Of a stretch of 34,614 nt of DNA, positions 23,039 to 31,771 are shown piece after piece. The stretch is taken from contig JARBUG010000031.1 of the NCBI GenBank assembly GCA_029239785.1, positions 1-34,614 on the forward strand. Direction: 5' to 3'. Under the pieces are notes generated by a model. It was not told the origin of the DNA. It saw nothing but the letters and a program-made list of their open reading frames with translations, and made no database searches. Within the stretch, counting starts at the first letter, position 1. The number at the start of each line of letters is the position of its first letter. Origin of the DNA: Symbiobacteriaceae bacterium (GTDB lineage: Bacteria > Bacillota > Sulfobacillia > Symbiobacteriales > Symbiobacteriaceae). The translations under genes were made by a program, and so were the position numbers.

Positions 23039-24100
23039 TTAGTTAGGCGGCGGATCGTCCTGGAAGATTGGCAACAGACCGGACTTGATGACCGACTTGA
23101 GCAGAATGGCGATCAGCGGCCCGGCTACCACACCCAGGGCGCCAAAGAAGTGAATGCCCAGATAGAGGGAGACCAGAATCGCCAGCGGGTGGAGCCCCAC
23201 CTGGTCGCCCACCAGCTTCGCTTCAAGCACCTGGCGGATACCCGCAACCAGGGCGTACAGGACCAAAAGCTTCAACCCGAATATCTTGTCCCCAAAGATA
23301 AAGCTGTACAGAATCCAGGGCAGATAGACCGCGGCCGGCCCAAGAATGGGCATCATGTCGGCCACGCCGACCACCACGCCCATCGTCACCGAATACTTCG
23401 CACCGATCAGCGACAGACCGATGATCGTCTGAATCGCCGTCAGCAGGATCAGCATGAACTGCGCTTTGGCCCAGCCCATGGAGCTGCTCCACACGTCGTC
23501 CTTCACCTTGCGCAGCTTCATCCGCCAGACCGACGGGAAGAGCGAAAGCAAGAACTCGCCAATCAGCGCCCGGTCGCGGCTGATGAAGAACGTGGCGATC
23601 ATGGCGATCAGCAGGTTGGTAATAAAGGCCGGCAGGCTGCTGACCACGCCCAGGGCGCCGGCGGCGCCAGGAAGCGTATCCTCCATGCTCGCCTGCACAG
23701 CGGACAGGTTCTTGGCCAGCATATCCTGAATGGAGGAGGGCAGCGCCTCGTTGAGCCGGCCGAACTGCTCGGCAAAGACGGCGCCCATGTCCAGCGCGTA
23801 GGAGTACAGGTAAGGCAGGCTGGCAATGACGCTGCGCACTTCCTGGACGAGCCGCGCGATGCCCACGGTAAAGGCCGTGGTGAAGATGGTTACGAAGGTC
23901 AGCAACACCAGGGCAACGGCCAGTGAGCGGGGGAGCCGCCGCTTTCCCGACAGCCGGTCAACGACCGGGTCGATCAGTTCCGCCACAATCATGGCGATGA
24001 AAAAGGGCAGCACCAGGGGCAAGCCATAGTTCAGCAGCACATAGATGCCGACCAGAAAGCCGGCTAACCCAAGCAGCGAATAGAGCCAAGGTCTTACCAT
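23039..24100 (-). CDS. AI-2E/YtvI-family membrane protein
   Basis: A 353-aa polytopic protein of the AI-2E transporter family. An N-terminal pair of helices (LLGLAGFLVGIYVLLNYGLPLVLPFFIAMIVAELIDPVV) precedes a soluble helical part and C-terminal helices with GVADMMPILGPAAVYLPW and GIHFFGALGVVAGPLIAILLKS. Firmicute members include YtvI, linked to sporulation; the transported molecule is unknown. The ATG at 24100 has GGAGG 5 nt upstream; an earlier GTG overlaps that site. Its insertion between cdsA and dxr is not part of the Bacillus order. Confidence 0.88.
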   Translation of the reverse strand: MVRPWLYSLLGLAGFLVGIYVLLNYGLPLVLPFFIAMIVAELIDPVVDRLSGKRRLPRSLAVALVLLTFVTIFTTAFTVGIARLVQEVRSVIASLPYLYSYALDMGAVFAEQFGRLNEALPSSIQDMLAKNLSAVQASMEDTLPGAAGALGVVSSLPAFITNLLIAMIATFFISRDRALIGEFLLSLFPSVWRMKLRKVKDDVWSSSMGWAKAQFMLILLTAIQTIIGLSLIGAKYSVTMGVVVGVADMMPILGPAAVYLPWILYSFIFGDKIFGLKLLVLYALVAGIRQVLEAKLVGDQVGLHPLAILVSLYLGIHFFGALGVVAGPLIAILLKSVIKSGLLPIFQDDPPPN

Positions 24101-24189
24101 AGGCACCTCCGAAATAGGCTGCCAGCGAGGGGCGACTTAGACCCTCTCGCATGGGCCGGCCGGGATTGGGCCCACGCCTGACGGGTTAC

Positions 24190-24208
24190 GGCACCCACCC
24201 GGGGTGCC
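24190..24208 (-). terminator. Weak hairpin after cdsA
   Basis: GGCACCC and GGGTGCC (7 bp, 5-nt loop) overlap the cdsA stop codon. No T-run follows, so it is at most a partial terminator within the operon. Confidence 0.3.
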
Positions 24209-25017
24209 TAGACAAAAAAGAGCCTGGCAACGTAATAGACGAACGGAAGGACAAAAAGGCTACTGTCAAATCGGTCAAGCACACCGCCATGTCCTGGCAG
24301 CAGGTTTCCCGAATCCTTCACGCCGGTGTACCGCTTCAGGGCCGACTCGGCCAGGTCGCCGAGCACTGACAGGGCGAAGGCGCCCACCGCGATTAGCGCA
24401 CCCTGCCACGCGGCAATGCCGACAACCTGCGCATAGAGGGCGCCCACGACCAACGTGCTGATGCCGCCGCCCACCGCCCCCTCCACCGACTTGTTCGGCG
24501 AAATGAGTGGCGCCAGCTTCCGCTTGCCAAATGCCCGCCCGGTGAAGTAGGCGAGCGAGTCGGCAGCCCAGGTGGCGAAGAACGCAAAGCTGAGCCACTT
24601 CAGGCCCAAGTCCCACCCGCGTCCGTCGCCGCCGAGCCCGCGAATCAGGAGCAGGTGAACCATCAGGAATCCGACATAAACAACGCCTGCCAGCGTGACC
24701 AACGCGTCGAGGACGTTTCTCTCATTGTAGCGGAAGATCAGCCAACTTAGCACAGCCAGTCCAGCCGATGCGAAAACTGCGCCCAAAAATATGGCGTTCT
24801 CCGGGGCCAGATAGGCCCACAACGCGAACCCCACCACGGCCAAATACCCCGGTATGCGGGCCACGTGAACACCCTTATGTTCCCACATGCGAACGTACTC
24901 ATGAAAGCCAATAAGGCCCATCCCCGCCACGAGGGCGAAGAGGGGCCACCACCCGACATAGAGCAGGCCCAAGAAGATGGGAATGCCTACAACCCCGGTC
25001 AGAATGCGGACGAGCAT
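24208..25017 (-). CDS. cdsA: Phosphatidate cytidylyltransferase (CDP-diacylglycerol synthase)
   Basis: The 269-aa membrane enzyme converts phosphatidic acid and CTP to CDP-diacylglycerol, the precursor of bacterial phospholipids. The family signature is near the C-terminus: SALKRYTGVKDSGNLLPGHGGVLDRFDS. About eight hydrophobic segments. ATG start 3 nt after the uppS stop, so tightly coupled. Confidence 0.95.
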   Translation of the reverse strand: MLVRILTGVVGIPIFLGLLYVGWWPLFALVAGMGLIGFHEYVRMWEHKGVHVARIPGYLAVVGFALWAYLAPENAIFLGAVFASAGLAVLSWLIFRYNERNVLDALVTLAGVVYVGFLMVHLLLIRGLGGDGRGWDLGLKWLSFAFFATWAADSLAYFTGRAFGKRKLAPLISPNKSVEGAVGGGISTLVVGALYAQVVGIAAWQGALIAVGAFALSVLGDLAESALKRYTGVKDSGNLLPGHGGVLDRFDSSLFVLPFVYYVARLFFV

Positions 25018-25020
25018 GGC

Positions 25021-25809
25021 TCACCTGCTTTGCTGCAATACTGTGCCGAAACGCCTGTCGCGACGCTTGTATTCAAGAACCGCCTGCTCCAGGACCTCCC
25101 GGGTTACGTCGGGCCAGGCCACGTCGGTCACCCAGAACTCACTGTAAGATGCCTGCCAGAGCATGAAGTTGGAAAGACGCATCTCGCCTGCGGTGCGAAT
25201 GACCAGATCCAGTTCGGGCAGGCCTGCCGTGTATAGATGCGTCCTGATCAGATCTTCGTTGATCTCTTCAGGGCGCACCTTACCCGCCGCAACCTCTGCG
25301 GCGATGGCGCGCATCGTATCGACCAGTTCTGCATGGCCGCCGTAATTGACCGCCAGGTTCAGGACCAGCCGGGTGTTATGCCGGGTCTTCTCCATGGCCT
25401 GATAAATCTCGTCGCGCTGCAGCGCGGGGAGTTCGTCGATCCGGCCGATGGCGTTGATCCGCACGCCGTTTTCATTCAGCGTATTGACCTCGCGGCGGCA
25501 GTACTCGACGATCAGGTACATCAGAAAGTCGACTTCATCCTTGGGCCGGGTCCAGTTCTCGGTCGAGAACGCATACGCCGTAAGGACCTCGATACCAAGG
25601 TCGGGACATGCCTTCACAACGGCCCTGAGCGCCTCCACACCGGCTTTATGGCCGGCCGTGCGGGGCAACCCCCGCCGCTGGGCCCAGCGTCCGTTTCCGT
25701 CCATAATCACACCGACATGGCGCGGTCCACCCGCCGGAGCCGGCACCTTGGCAGGTGCCGGGGCTGACTCATGGTTCAGGCCAACCAGTCTGCGTAGATT
25801 CTCTAGCAC
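25021..25809 (-). CDS. uppS: Undecaprenyl diphosphate synthase (cis-prenyltransferase)
   Basis: The enzyme extends farnesyl diphosphate with IPP units to the C55 lipid carrier for peptidoglycan. Signatures: HVGVIMDGNGRWAQRRGLPR (catalytic Asp about residue 37), YAFSTENWTRP, and RTAGEMRLSNFMLWQASYSEFW near the C-terminus. The open frame extends to 25983, but that part is out of character. I chose the GTG at 25809 (262 aa), with GGAGG about 12 nt upstream; the spacing is long, so the exact start is uncertain. The N-terminal 30 residues (Pro/Ala-rich) are an extension before the conserved domain. Confidence 0.94.
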   Translation of the reverse strand: MLENLRRLVGLNHESAPAPAKVPAPAGGPRHVGVIMDGNGRWAQRRGLPRTAGHKAGVEALRAVVKACPDLGIEVLTAYAFSTENWTRPKDEVDFLMYLIVEYCRREVNTLNENGVRINAIGRIDELPALQRDEIYQAMEKTRHNTRLVLNLAVNYGGHAELVDTMRAIAAEVAAGKVRPEEINEDLIRTHLYTAGLPELDLVIRTAGEMRLSNFMLWQASYSEFWVTDVAWPDVTREVLEQAVLEYKRRDRRFGTVLQQSR

Positions 25810-25885
25810 AACCCTCAAAAACCTCCCTGCCCGTCTGCCATCAGCCGATTCGGGGGCATTGCCCAAAGCGAGGCCGCGCCCGACT

Positions 25886-26110
25886 TCAGGGCATTGGCCG
25901 CTGGTAGGTGCGGTGCGCCAATACCAGTTGGAGCCCCTCCGGGCGCGGCCGCTGGGCCACGACCCGGAGTTCTCCGCTGCCAACCGGGCGGCTGGGCGGT
26001 GCAGTTGTTACCGTTTCATACGTTAGACCCCGGGCGATCAGAATTGGTTCCGCAACGGGCCAGGGAAGCCCAACCAGATCCCAGCGCCAGTCAGATCCCG
26101 CATCCCCCAC
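25886..26110 (-). CDS. Small conserved-type protein between frr and uppS
   Basis: A 74-aa product. GTG start at 26110 with GGAGGT 10 nt upstream, the site being formed by the last codons of frr (ATG GAG GTC TAA). It reads like a single small alpha/beta domain: VGLPWPVAEPILIARGLTYETVTTAPPSR then GELRVVAQRPRPEGLQLVLAH. The 'helix, then PP, then RVV..R' pattern resembles PASTA-like folds, but I cannot assign a family. It lies in the operon, 6 nt after frr. Confidence 0.65.
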   Translation of the reverse strand: MGDAGSDWRWDLVGLPWPVAEPILIARGLTYETVTTAPPSRPVGSGELRVVAQRPRPEGLQLVLAHRTYQRPMP

Positions 26111-26116
26111 GCTGAT

Positions 26117-26674
26117 TTAGACCTCCATGATCTCCTTTTCCTTGTGCGCCATGATCTGCTCGACTTCCTTGACCAACTTGTCGGTCAGCTTCTGAATTTC
26201 GTCCTGGGCGCGCTTGGACTCGTCTTCGGAGATCGTCTTGGCCTTCTCTTCCTTCTTCAGATGCTCGTTGGCGTCACGGCGGATGTTGCGGATGACGACC
26301 CGCTCTTCCTCGGTCCGCTTGTGCACGACCTTGACCATCTCCTTGCGGCGGTCTTCGGTCATGGCGGGAATCTGGAGGCGGATGACGATGCCATCATTAT
26401 TGGGGTTAATCCCAAGGTCCGACTGCTGAATCGCCTTCTCGATCGCCTTGATCATGTTGCGCTCGTAAGGCTTGATGGTAAGCGTACGGGAATCGGAGAC
26501 TTCAACCGTCGCCACCTGCTTGACCGGCGCCGGCTGACCATAGTAGTCGACCCTGATTTTATCGAGCAGTGCAGGTGTCGCACGACCAGCCTTCATCCCG
26601 GCAAGATCAGTGCGAAACACCTCGATCGACTTCTTCATCTTGTCCTCTGCATCCTTAACAATCTGCTTCGTCAC
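26117..26674 (-). CDS. frr: Ribosome recycling factor
   Basis: The 185-aa protein splits post-termination ribosomes with EF-G. Recognisable segments: [39 protein letters not shown] near the start and [36 protein letters not shown]. Length is normal. The GTG start overlaps the pyrH stop (GTGA). Confidence 0.97.
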   Translation of the reverse strand: MTKQIVKDAEDKMKKSIEVFRTDLAGMKAGRATPALLDKIRVDYYGQPAPVKQVATVEVSDSRTLTIKPYERNMIKAIEKAIQQSDLGINPNNDGIVIRLQIPAMTEDRRKEMVKVVHKRTEEERVVIRNIRRDANEHLKKEEKAKTISEDESKRAQDEIQKLTDKLVKEVEQIMAHKEKEIMEV

Positions 26675-27402
26675 GACTTATCCCCCCTGACATATGTCTG
26701 GCCCACATCTTCACCGAGAATGACCCGGCGAACGTAATCATCGCCCATCATATCAAAGACGATCAGCGGAATCTGATTATCCATACAAAGCGCGGTGGCG
26801 GTTGAGTCCATCACCTGCAGCCCCTTGGTGAGGACTTCGTGATAGGAGATTTCGGCATACTTCACAGCGTCCTTGTTCTTTCGCGGGTCGGAATCATATA
26901 CACCTTCAACGCCCTGCTTGCCCATCAAAATGGCTTCGGCCTCAATTTCGGCGGCGCGCAGTGCGGCGGTGGTGTCGGTAGTGAAGTACGGATTGCCGGT
27001 GCCGGCAGCAAAGATCACAACCCGTCCCTTTTCCAGATGGCGGATGGCCCGCCGCCGGATGAACGGCTCGGCGACCTGCCGCATTTCGACGGCGGTCATG
27101 ACCCGTGTGTCGACGTTGTACTTTTCAATGGCGTCCTGCAGGGCCAGGGAGTTCATAACGGTGGCCAACATTCCCATATAGTCGGCGGAAGCGCGGTCCA
27201 TGCCCATTTCTTCACCGAGCCGGCCACGCCAGAAGTTGCCCGCGCCAACGACGACTGCGATCTGCACCCCAAGGTCACGAACATCGCGAATCTGGCTGGC
27301 GATCGAATCGAGCACAGCGGGGGCCAGACCGAAGCCGCGTTCCCCGGCGAGCGCCTCGCCGCTCAGCTTCAATACAATTCGCTTGTAGATGGGTCTTTGC
27401 AA
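26671..27402 (-). CDS. pyrH: Uridylate kinase (UMP kinase)
   Basis: The 243-aa amino-acid-kinase-fold enzyme phosphorylates UMP to [45 protein letters not shown] and [23 protein letters not shown] are typical. TTG start with GGGGAGG 8 nt upstream. Coupled to frr by a 4-nt overlap. Confidence 0.97.
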   Translation of the reverse strand: MQRPIYKRIVLKLSGEALAGERGFGLAPAVLDSIASQIRDVRDLGVQIAVVVGAGNFWRGRLGEEMGMDRASADYMGMLATVMNSLALQDAIEKYNVDTRVMTAVEMRQVAEPFIRRRAIRHLEKGRVVIFAAGTGNPYFTTDTTAALRAAEIEAEAILMGKQGVEGVYDSDPRKNKDAVKYAEISYHEVLTKGLQVMDSTATALCMDNQIPLIVFDMMGDDYVRRVILGEDVGQTYVRGDKS

Positions 27403-27514
27403 GAGAAATACCTCCCCGCAGCATTGAGCCTTTTTTCTACGCCTTACTAAGAGTTTCCTCTAGACAGGGGCATGATTCATGAAACCGAGAAGATTACCGG
27501 GCCGGGCAGGCAAC

Positions 27515-27545
27515 GGGGGCGGGAGGTGTCGCACCTCCCGCCCCC
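27515..27545. terminator. Very strong GC hairpin between tsf and pyrH
   Basis: A perfect 14-bp stem (27515-27528 with 27532-27545) around a 3-nt loop follows the tsf stop. No T-run follows in the tsf direction, so it may slow, protect or partly terminate the transcript rather than act as a classic terminator. Confidence 0.55.
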
Positions 27546-27569
27546 CCTTCTGCTTTGGTATGGCAGAGA

Positions 27570-28475
27570 CTACTGCAGACCCGCAGCCTTGGCGACTTCG
27601 GCAGCGAAGTCGTCGGACTTCTTCTCGATGCCTTCGCCCTTCTCCCACCGCACGAACTGGGTGACGGTGATTTCGGTGCCGAGTTCCTTGCCGGTCTCCT
27701 TGATCAGGGCGGCGATGTTCTTGCTGCTGTCCTTGACCCACTCCTGGTCGAGCAGGCAGATTTCCTTGTAGAACTTCTCCACCCGGCCGTTGGCCGCCTT
27801 CTCGGCGATCTCGGGCTTCTTGCCTTCGTTGATCAGCTGAGCCCGGTAGATTTCGCGCTCGTGCTCGATTTCAGCGGCCGGCACCTGGGTCCGGTCGATG
27901 AACCGGGCCTTCATGGAAGCGAGCTGCAGGGCGAGTTCCTGGCCCAGATTCTTCAGGGCTTCGGCGTCAACGCTGCCTGCGGCGGTCATTTCGATGAGCA
28001 CGCCGACGCGGCCGTCGCCATGGATGTAGTTATGCACGCGGCCCTGGGCCACCTCATAGCGGGCGAAGCGGCGGACCTGGATGTTCTCACCGATGCGGGC
28101 AACAGCCTCGGTGATCATGTTGCCGAGCTCAGCCTTGAGGGCCTCCATGTCGGCGGGGCTCTTGTCGATGACGGTGTTGGCGACGGTCTCGCAGATCGAC
28201 TTGAAGTCGTCGCCCTTGGCGACGAAGTCGGTTTCGCAGTTGACTTCCACCAGGGCGCCCAGCTTGGAGCCCTCGCGGACGACACCGTGAATGCGGCCTT
28301 CGGCGGCGATACGGCCGGCCTTCTTGGCAGCAGCGGCGAGGCCCTTTTCACGCAGCCAGTCGGTGGCCTTCTCGAAGTCGCCCTGGTTCTCGGTGAGCGC
28401 CTTCTTGCAGTCCATCATGCCGGCGCCGGTCTTGGCACGGAGATCAGCGACCATTTTTGCAGTAATCTCAGCCAT
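27570..28475 (-). CDS. tsf: Elongation factor Ts
   Basis: The 301-aa guanine-nucleotide exchange factor recycles EF-Tu. The N-terminal module VADLRAKTGAGMMDCKKALTENQGDFEKA is diagnostic, followed by the second core signature EGRIHGVV...LVEVNCETDFVAKGD. ATG start with GGGGG 8 nt upstream. Confidence 0.97.
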   Translation of the reverse strand: MAEITAKMVADLRAKTGAGMMDCKKALTENQGDFEKATDWLREKGLAAAAKKAGRIAAEGRIHGVVREGSKLGALVEVNCETDFVAKGDDFKSICETVANTVIDKSPADMEALKAELGNMITEAVARIGENIQVRRFARYEVAQGRVHNYIHGDGRVGVLIEMTAAGSVDAEALKNLGQELALQLASMKARFIDRTQVPAAEIEHEREIYRAQLINEGKKPEIAEKAANGRVEKFYKEICLLDQEWVKDSSKNIAALIKETGKELGTEITVTQFVRWEKGEGIEKKSDDFAAEVAKAAGLQ

Positions 28476-28668
28476 TCAAAATACCCCCTATTCTGCTAAG
28501 GAGTGTGAAGCGCAAGGCCTTGCACACCCGCTTTGGTATCCTGTTAATGGGAACCGCTGGAAATACCAGCGAGCACAGCAAAGCGGGGCGACTCAGGTCT
28601 CCTCCCGTCGAACTACAGACATTCGTGGGATAGGCTTCCCGGGGTCAGCCCCGCTCATACGTCAGACC
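28476..28668 (-). other. rpsB-tsf intergenic region with three inverted repeats
   Basis: Contains AGCGGGGC (28582-28589) pairing with GCCCCGCT (28648-28655), the hairpin CGCTGG/CCAGCG (28555-28560 with 28566-28571), and the palindrome GCAAGGCCTTGC (28512-28523). These could be partial terminators or a processed or structured element between rpsB and tsf. No protein gene seen. Confidence 0.45.
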
Positions 28669-29427
28669 TTACTCAGCTTCGACAGCGGCGGGAGCCTCTT
28701 CGGCCTCAGCGGTCTCCTCGGTTTCAGGAGCCGAGCTGGCGTCAACGCCCTGGCGGCCTTCAATGACGGCATCGGCCATCTTGGCGGTCAGCAGCTTGAC
28801 GGCACGAATGGCGTCGTCGTTGCCGGGGATGATGTAGTCGATTTCGTCGGGATCGCAGTTGGTGTCAACGATGGCCACGATGGGAATACCCAGCTTGCGG
28901 CACTCGGCGACGGCGATGCGCTCCTTGCGGGGGTCGATGATGAAGACGGCGTCGGGGATGTTCTTCATGCCCTTGATGCCGCCGAGGTACTTCTCGAGCT
29001 TTTCCTTCTCGAGCATCAGGCCGGCCTGCTCCTTCTTGGTGAGCTTGCCGTAGGACTCAGTGGACTCGATCTCCTCGAGCTGAGCCAGGCGGTTGACGCG
29101 CTTCTTGATGGTCTCGAAGTTGGTCAGCATGCCGCCCAGCCAGCGCTGGTTGACAAAGTAACCGCCGCAGCGTTCGGCCTCTTCGCGGACGGCGTCCTGA
29201 GCCTGCTTCTTGGTGCCGATGAACAGGACCTTGCCGCCGTCAGCAGCGACCTGGCGGACGAAGTTGTAGCAGTGCTCCACCATGCGAACGGTCTTCTGCA
29301 GGTCGATGATGTAGATACCGTTGCGCTCGGTGAAGATGTATTCCTTCATCTTGGGGTTCCAGCGACGGGTCTGGTGACCAAAGTGGACACCGGCTTCGAG
29401 CAGCTGCTTCATGGAAATAACAGACAC
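28669..29427 (-). CDS. rpsB: 30S ribosomal protein S2
   Basis: A 252-aa protein with the S2 sequence throughout ([68 protein letters not shown]). The GTG start has GGAGGTG 10 nt upstream; the ATG five codons later is less well placed. The C-terminal 25 residues are an acidic Ala/Glu tail beyond the conserved domain. Confidence 0.97.
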   Translation of the reverse strand: MSVISMKQLLEAGVHFGHQTRRWNPKMKEYIFTERNGIYIIDLQKTVRMVEHCYNFVRQVAADGGKVLFIGTKKQAQDAVREEAERCGGYFVNQRWLGGMLTNFETIKKRVNRLAQLEEIESTESYGKLTKKEQAGLMLEKEKLEKYLGGIKGMKNIPDAVFIIDPRKERIAVAECRKLGIPIVAIVDTNCDPDEIDYIIPGNDDAIRAVKLLTAKMADAVIEGRQGVDASSAPETEETAEAEEAPAAVEAE

Positions 29428-29541
29428 TTGAAACGTTCACCTCCGAATGATTTGGGGTCCTCCGCAGACGTCATCCGGAGCGGGGCTGCATGTTGTCTGC
29501 AGCATCCCCGGGACCGTCTGTCTGCGTGTGTACTGACACCA
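29428..29541 (-). promoter_or_regulatory. rpsB 5' leader with possible regulatory structure
   Basis: The roughly 114-nt leader contains complementary segments (CTGCAGAC near 29495 and GTCTGCGG near 29465 on the minus strand). Autogenous control by S2 is known in other bacteria; I did not recognise a catalogued motif here. Confidence 0.35.
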
Positions 29542-29547
29542 TCGGAT

Positions 29548-29577
29548 AATATAGCACACCGAGGGTCTCTTTGGCAA
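29548..29577 (-). promoter_or_regulatory. rpsB operon promoter
   Basis: TTGCCA (29572-29577) and TATATT (29548-29553) on the minus strand with an 18-nt spacer. Leader starts near 29541. Confidence 0.65.
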
Positions 29578-29851
29578 ACCCTTTCTGTGTTTGGGTTTCG
29601 GGTCTCGCGGGCGTTGTGGGATTCGCGGTCGTGGCCGGACCGGGCGGGGGGATCGTCGCGGCGTCTCGACTTACCTTTGTAATGATCCTCGCTTTGCTCG
29701 GATCTTGAACTACCCTCAACGAGGCTCCTCAGCCCCCCACCCAGCCACGCGAAACCCGGCACTCAACTCCACCCCCACCCACGTGAGCGTTTGCGTCGAG
29801 ACCCATCGGGTTTTGGAGGACGTAACCGGGTGTGCCCGTACGGGCTTTGGT
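29578..29851. other. Intergenic region, no gene seen
   Basis: Between the rpsB promoter and the end of the upstream membrane-protein gene. Open frames here are not protein-like. A short GCCCGTACGGGC palindrome lies just after the upstream stop codon (about 29836-29847). Confidence 0.4.
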
Positions 29852-30388
29852 TCACTTTTCCGGGACGACCGTGACCGGGAGTTTGAAGCCTTTCCATAGC
29901 TCCACCTGAAAGGTGCGGCCGGTCAGGTAATTGTTCAGGTTGGCCTGCACCAGACCGCCGGCCCGTTTGGAGAGCCGGTCGGACAGGGCGTTCATGTCTG
30001 CCTCGGTCACGGCCAGGTTGAGCCCGGCCTTTACTGCCGACTCGACCCCGGACCGGACCTGCTGAGCGGCGGCGTCTGGCACGGGCACGTTGAAGCCGCC
30101 GACATTGACCGTGGTCTGGGCCAGCTTGCGGGCCGCTTCTTCGGCCACCCGAGCCGGCAAATCCTGCTTCATGGAGGCCAGGGCGGCTGGCACTTCCTGC
30201 CGGATCGCCGCCCGCACTTCTGTCTCCACCTGGGCCGCGATTGGTGCCGTGTCCAGCCGAATCGTGATTCCCTGCTTCTGCACGGTTCTGCCGATACTGA
30301 AGCCCATCACGGCGAACAGGAGAAATCCGGCCCCCAGTCCGAGTGCGAATCCGGTCAGGGCGGGTCTGGTGTCGGGACGCGTAGCCAC
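29852..30388 (-). CDS. Single-pass membrane protein of unknown function
   Basis: This 178-aa product has one N-terminal membrane helix (ALTGFALGLGAGFLLFAVMGFSIG) and an extracellular, largely helical remainder (RAAIRQEVPAALASMKQDLPARVAEEAARKLAQ). The GTG at 30388 has GGGGG 8 nt upstream; the frame is open to 30409 without a site. I do not recognise a family. It is the last gene of the flagellar-regulatory block, just before rpsB. Confidence 0.75.
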   Translation of the reverse strand: MATRPDTRPALTGFALGLGAGFLLFAVMGFSIGRTVQKQGITIRLDTAPIAAQVETEVRAAIRQEVPAALASMKQDLPARVAEEAARKLAQTTVNVGGFNVPVPDAAAQQVRSGVESAVKAGLNLAVTEADMNALSDRLSKRAGGLVQANLNNYLTGRTFQVELWKGFKLPVTVVPEK

Positions 30389-30420
30389 GGTCTCATCCCC
30401 CTCTGGCACAGGGGCATAGC

Positions 30421-30456
30421 AAAACCCCGGCCACCGTTAGGAGTATGCCAGGGTTT
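30421..30456 (-). terminator. Weak terminator after the MltG-like gene
   Basis: AAACCCTGGC and GGCCGGGGTTTT pair imperfectly on the minus strand around a loop of about 14 nt. It may only attenuate, as the next gene is close. Confidence 0.4.
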
Positions 30457-30476
30457 GTCCGCTTCATGACTGATCG

Positions 30477-30863
30477 CTACGGCGCCCCGACCAAAGTGTC
30501 GGCCAGTTCGTCCAGCGACTGTCCCGGCGTGATTACGTGCACGCCCGGCTTCGGCGTGCCATTCGGCTGCTTGACCTTCACCCGGGCCAAAAAGGCCTCG
30601 CTGTCCTGGGCGGCCCCGGCCGCTTTCAGCATGGCGGCCAGGTCGGCCAACGACGTAGCGGGGCTAATGACAATCGCCACCTTCGCACCGGGCAGTTCTG
30701 TCACCCGGGTCATCCCCAGCGTGCGGGCGCGGGCGATTGTCTCCTCATCGGTGGGCGCCGACCTGCCGAGCGCTATCCACAGCAGCGCCCCGGCCATCAG
30801 CCCCAGCCCGAAGCCGAGCCCTGCGGCCAGTTGCAACCCCTTACGCGTGTGTCGGGTGAGCAC
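30477..30863 (-). CDS. Small membrane protein with an MltG/YceG-like domain
   Basis: This 128-aa protein has an N-terminal helix (GLQLAAGLGFGLGLMAGALLWIAL) and a domain reading VAIVISPATSLADLAAMLKAAGAAQDSEAFLARV then HVITPGQSLDELADTLV. That matches the N-terminal LysM-like part of MltG ('vtipeGtsl.eIa.~L...Gvi.d...F'), without the lytic-transglycosylase catalytic domain. It could bind peptidoglycan near a flagellar or division machine. GTG start with AGGGGG 6 nt upstream. The family link is inference from pattern. Confidence 0.72.
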   Translation of the reverse strand: MLTRHTRKGLQLAAGLGFGLGLMAGALLWIALGRSAPTDEETIARARTLGMTRVTELPGAKVAIVISPATSLADLAAMLKAAGAAQDSEAFLARVKVKQPNGTPKPGVHVITPGQSLDELADTLVGAP

Positions 30864-30873
30864 GGCGAACCCC

Positions 30874-31392
30874 CTACTTCCGAATCCCCAAAATGAGTTG
30901 CACCTCGCCCTTGGTCAGACCAAGGCTTCGGGCAATCGCGGTCACCTCATGTCCGGCATCGGCCAGCGCATACACCTGACGGTGCGTCTCGGGTACGTGC
31001 GCCGCGGGCGGCTCCGCCGCCGGCAGCGCTGGCGCCAGGGCGGTCACCGGTGCGCTCACCGCGGCCGGCGGCGCTGCGGCTGGCTCAGCCGGCAGGGGGG
31101 CGTGTGCCACCAACGTCGGTTGCGAAGCCGCCGGCGCCCCGGCAGCCGCCTTCTCGTCTGAAAGCGCGCCAATCCGCCGGTCTGCCTCTGCGATCAGTCC
31201 GGCCAGCGCCTCCGCCTTCTCCTGAACAACGGCCGACGTCGCCTCCGCAGTCGCAACCAGCTCATCCACCAGCGTCTCCAGGCGCTGGACACCTGCCGGC
31301 CCCGCCTCTGGCGGTTCACCCAACCAACGCCTGAACTGCCACAGGCAATAGAGCGCTACCGCCCCGCCTGCAAGCAGGAGCAGCGTCTGCAT
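30874..31392 (-). CDS. SwrB-like membrane-anchored protein (DUF6115-type)
   Basis: The 172-aa protein has one N-terminal membrane helix (LLLLAGGAVALYCLWQF), a coiled-coil stretch, a Pro/Ala-rich linker of about 60 residues and a C-terminal helix-turn-helix-like motif, VYALADAGHEVTAIARSLGLTKGEVQLILGIRK. This layout, and its place between the sigma-28 gene and rpsB, matches SwrB/DUF6115 proteins, which in Bacillus promote flagellar basal-body assembly. ATG at 31392 with GGAGG 8 nt upstream. Confidence 0.78.
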   Translation of the reverse strand: MQTLLLLAGGAVALYCLWQFRRWLGEPPEAGPAGVQRLETLVDELVATAEATSAVVQEKAEALAGLIAEADRRIGALSDEKAAAGAPAASQPTLVAHAPLPAEPAAAPPAAVSAPVTALAPALPAAEPPAAHVPETHRQVYALADAGHEVTAIARSLGLTKGEVQLILGIRK

Positions 31393-31415
31393 CAAGCCGG
31401 CCTCCTCTTATCTGG

Positions 31416-31739
31416 TCAGAGTTTCACATCCAGTTTGTGCCCCCGGCCCGGTTCGCTCACAGGCTTTTGGGATCCCCCGGGGACCGTATCCTTCCGCTCC
31501 TTGCCGGCGCCCGGCTGTCCGCCGCCGCCGGCCTGCCCCTTGCCCTCCCGGCCGATCCGGGCGTTCTCCACGTTCGTCTTGGCCAATACCCGGCTCTGGG
31601 CATCACGGGCGCGCGCCTGCTCGGCCAGCGACTGTGCGTGCTGCGCCATCTGCGGAAGCAACTCCGCCTGCTGCTGCAGCCGGCTCGCCTCATTCAACCG
31701 CGGAATCATGGTCTGCAAATCCACAGCGCGTACGGTCAT
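31416..31739 (-). CDS. Small protein downstream of fapA, unknown function
   Basis: The 107-aa product begins VRAVDLQTMIPRLNEASRLQQQAELLPQMAQHAQSLAEQ, an amphipathic helix-rich part, and ends in a Gly/Lys-rich low-complexity tail. Similar short proteins with a 'DLQ..IPR...S..QQ' start are found near fliA in other clostridia, as I recall. No enzyme motif. ATG with GGGGTGGG 8 nt upstream. Confidence 0.72.
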   Translation of the reverse strand: MTVRAVDLQTMIPRLNEASRLQQQAELLPQMAQHAQSLAEQARARDAQSRVLAKTNVENARIGREGKGQAGGGGQPGAGKERKDTVPGGSQKPVSEPGRGHKLDVKL

Positions 31740-31771
31740 GATAATGACCCACCCCCTGCTGTGAGAAGCCC

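Noticed and set aside
28291..29682. Plus-strand open frame of 463 codons
   Set aside because: Antisense to the tsf start, the structured spacer and rpsB.
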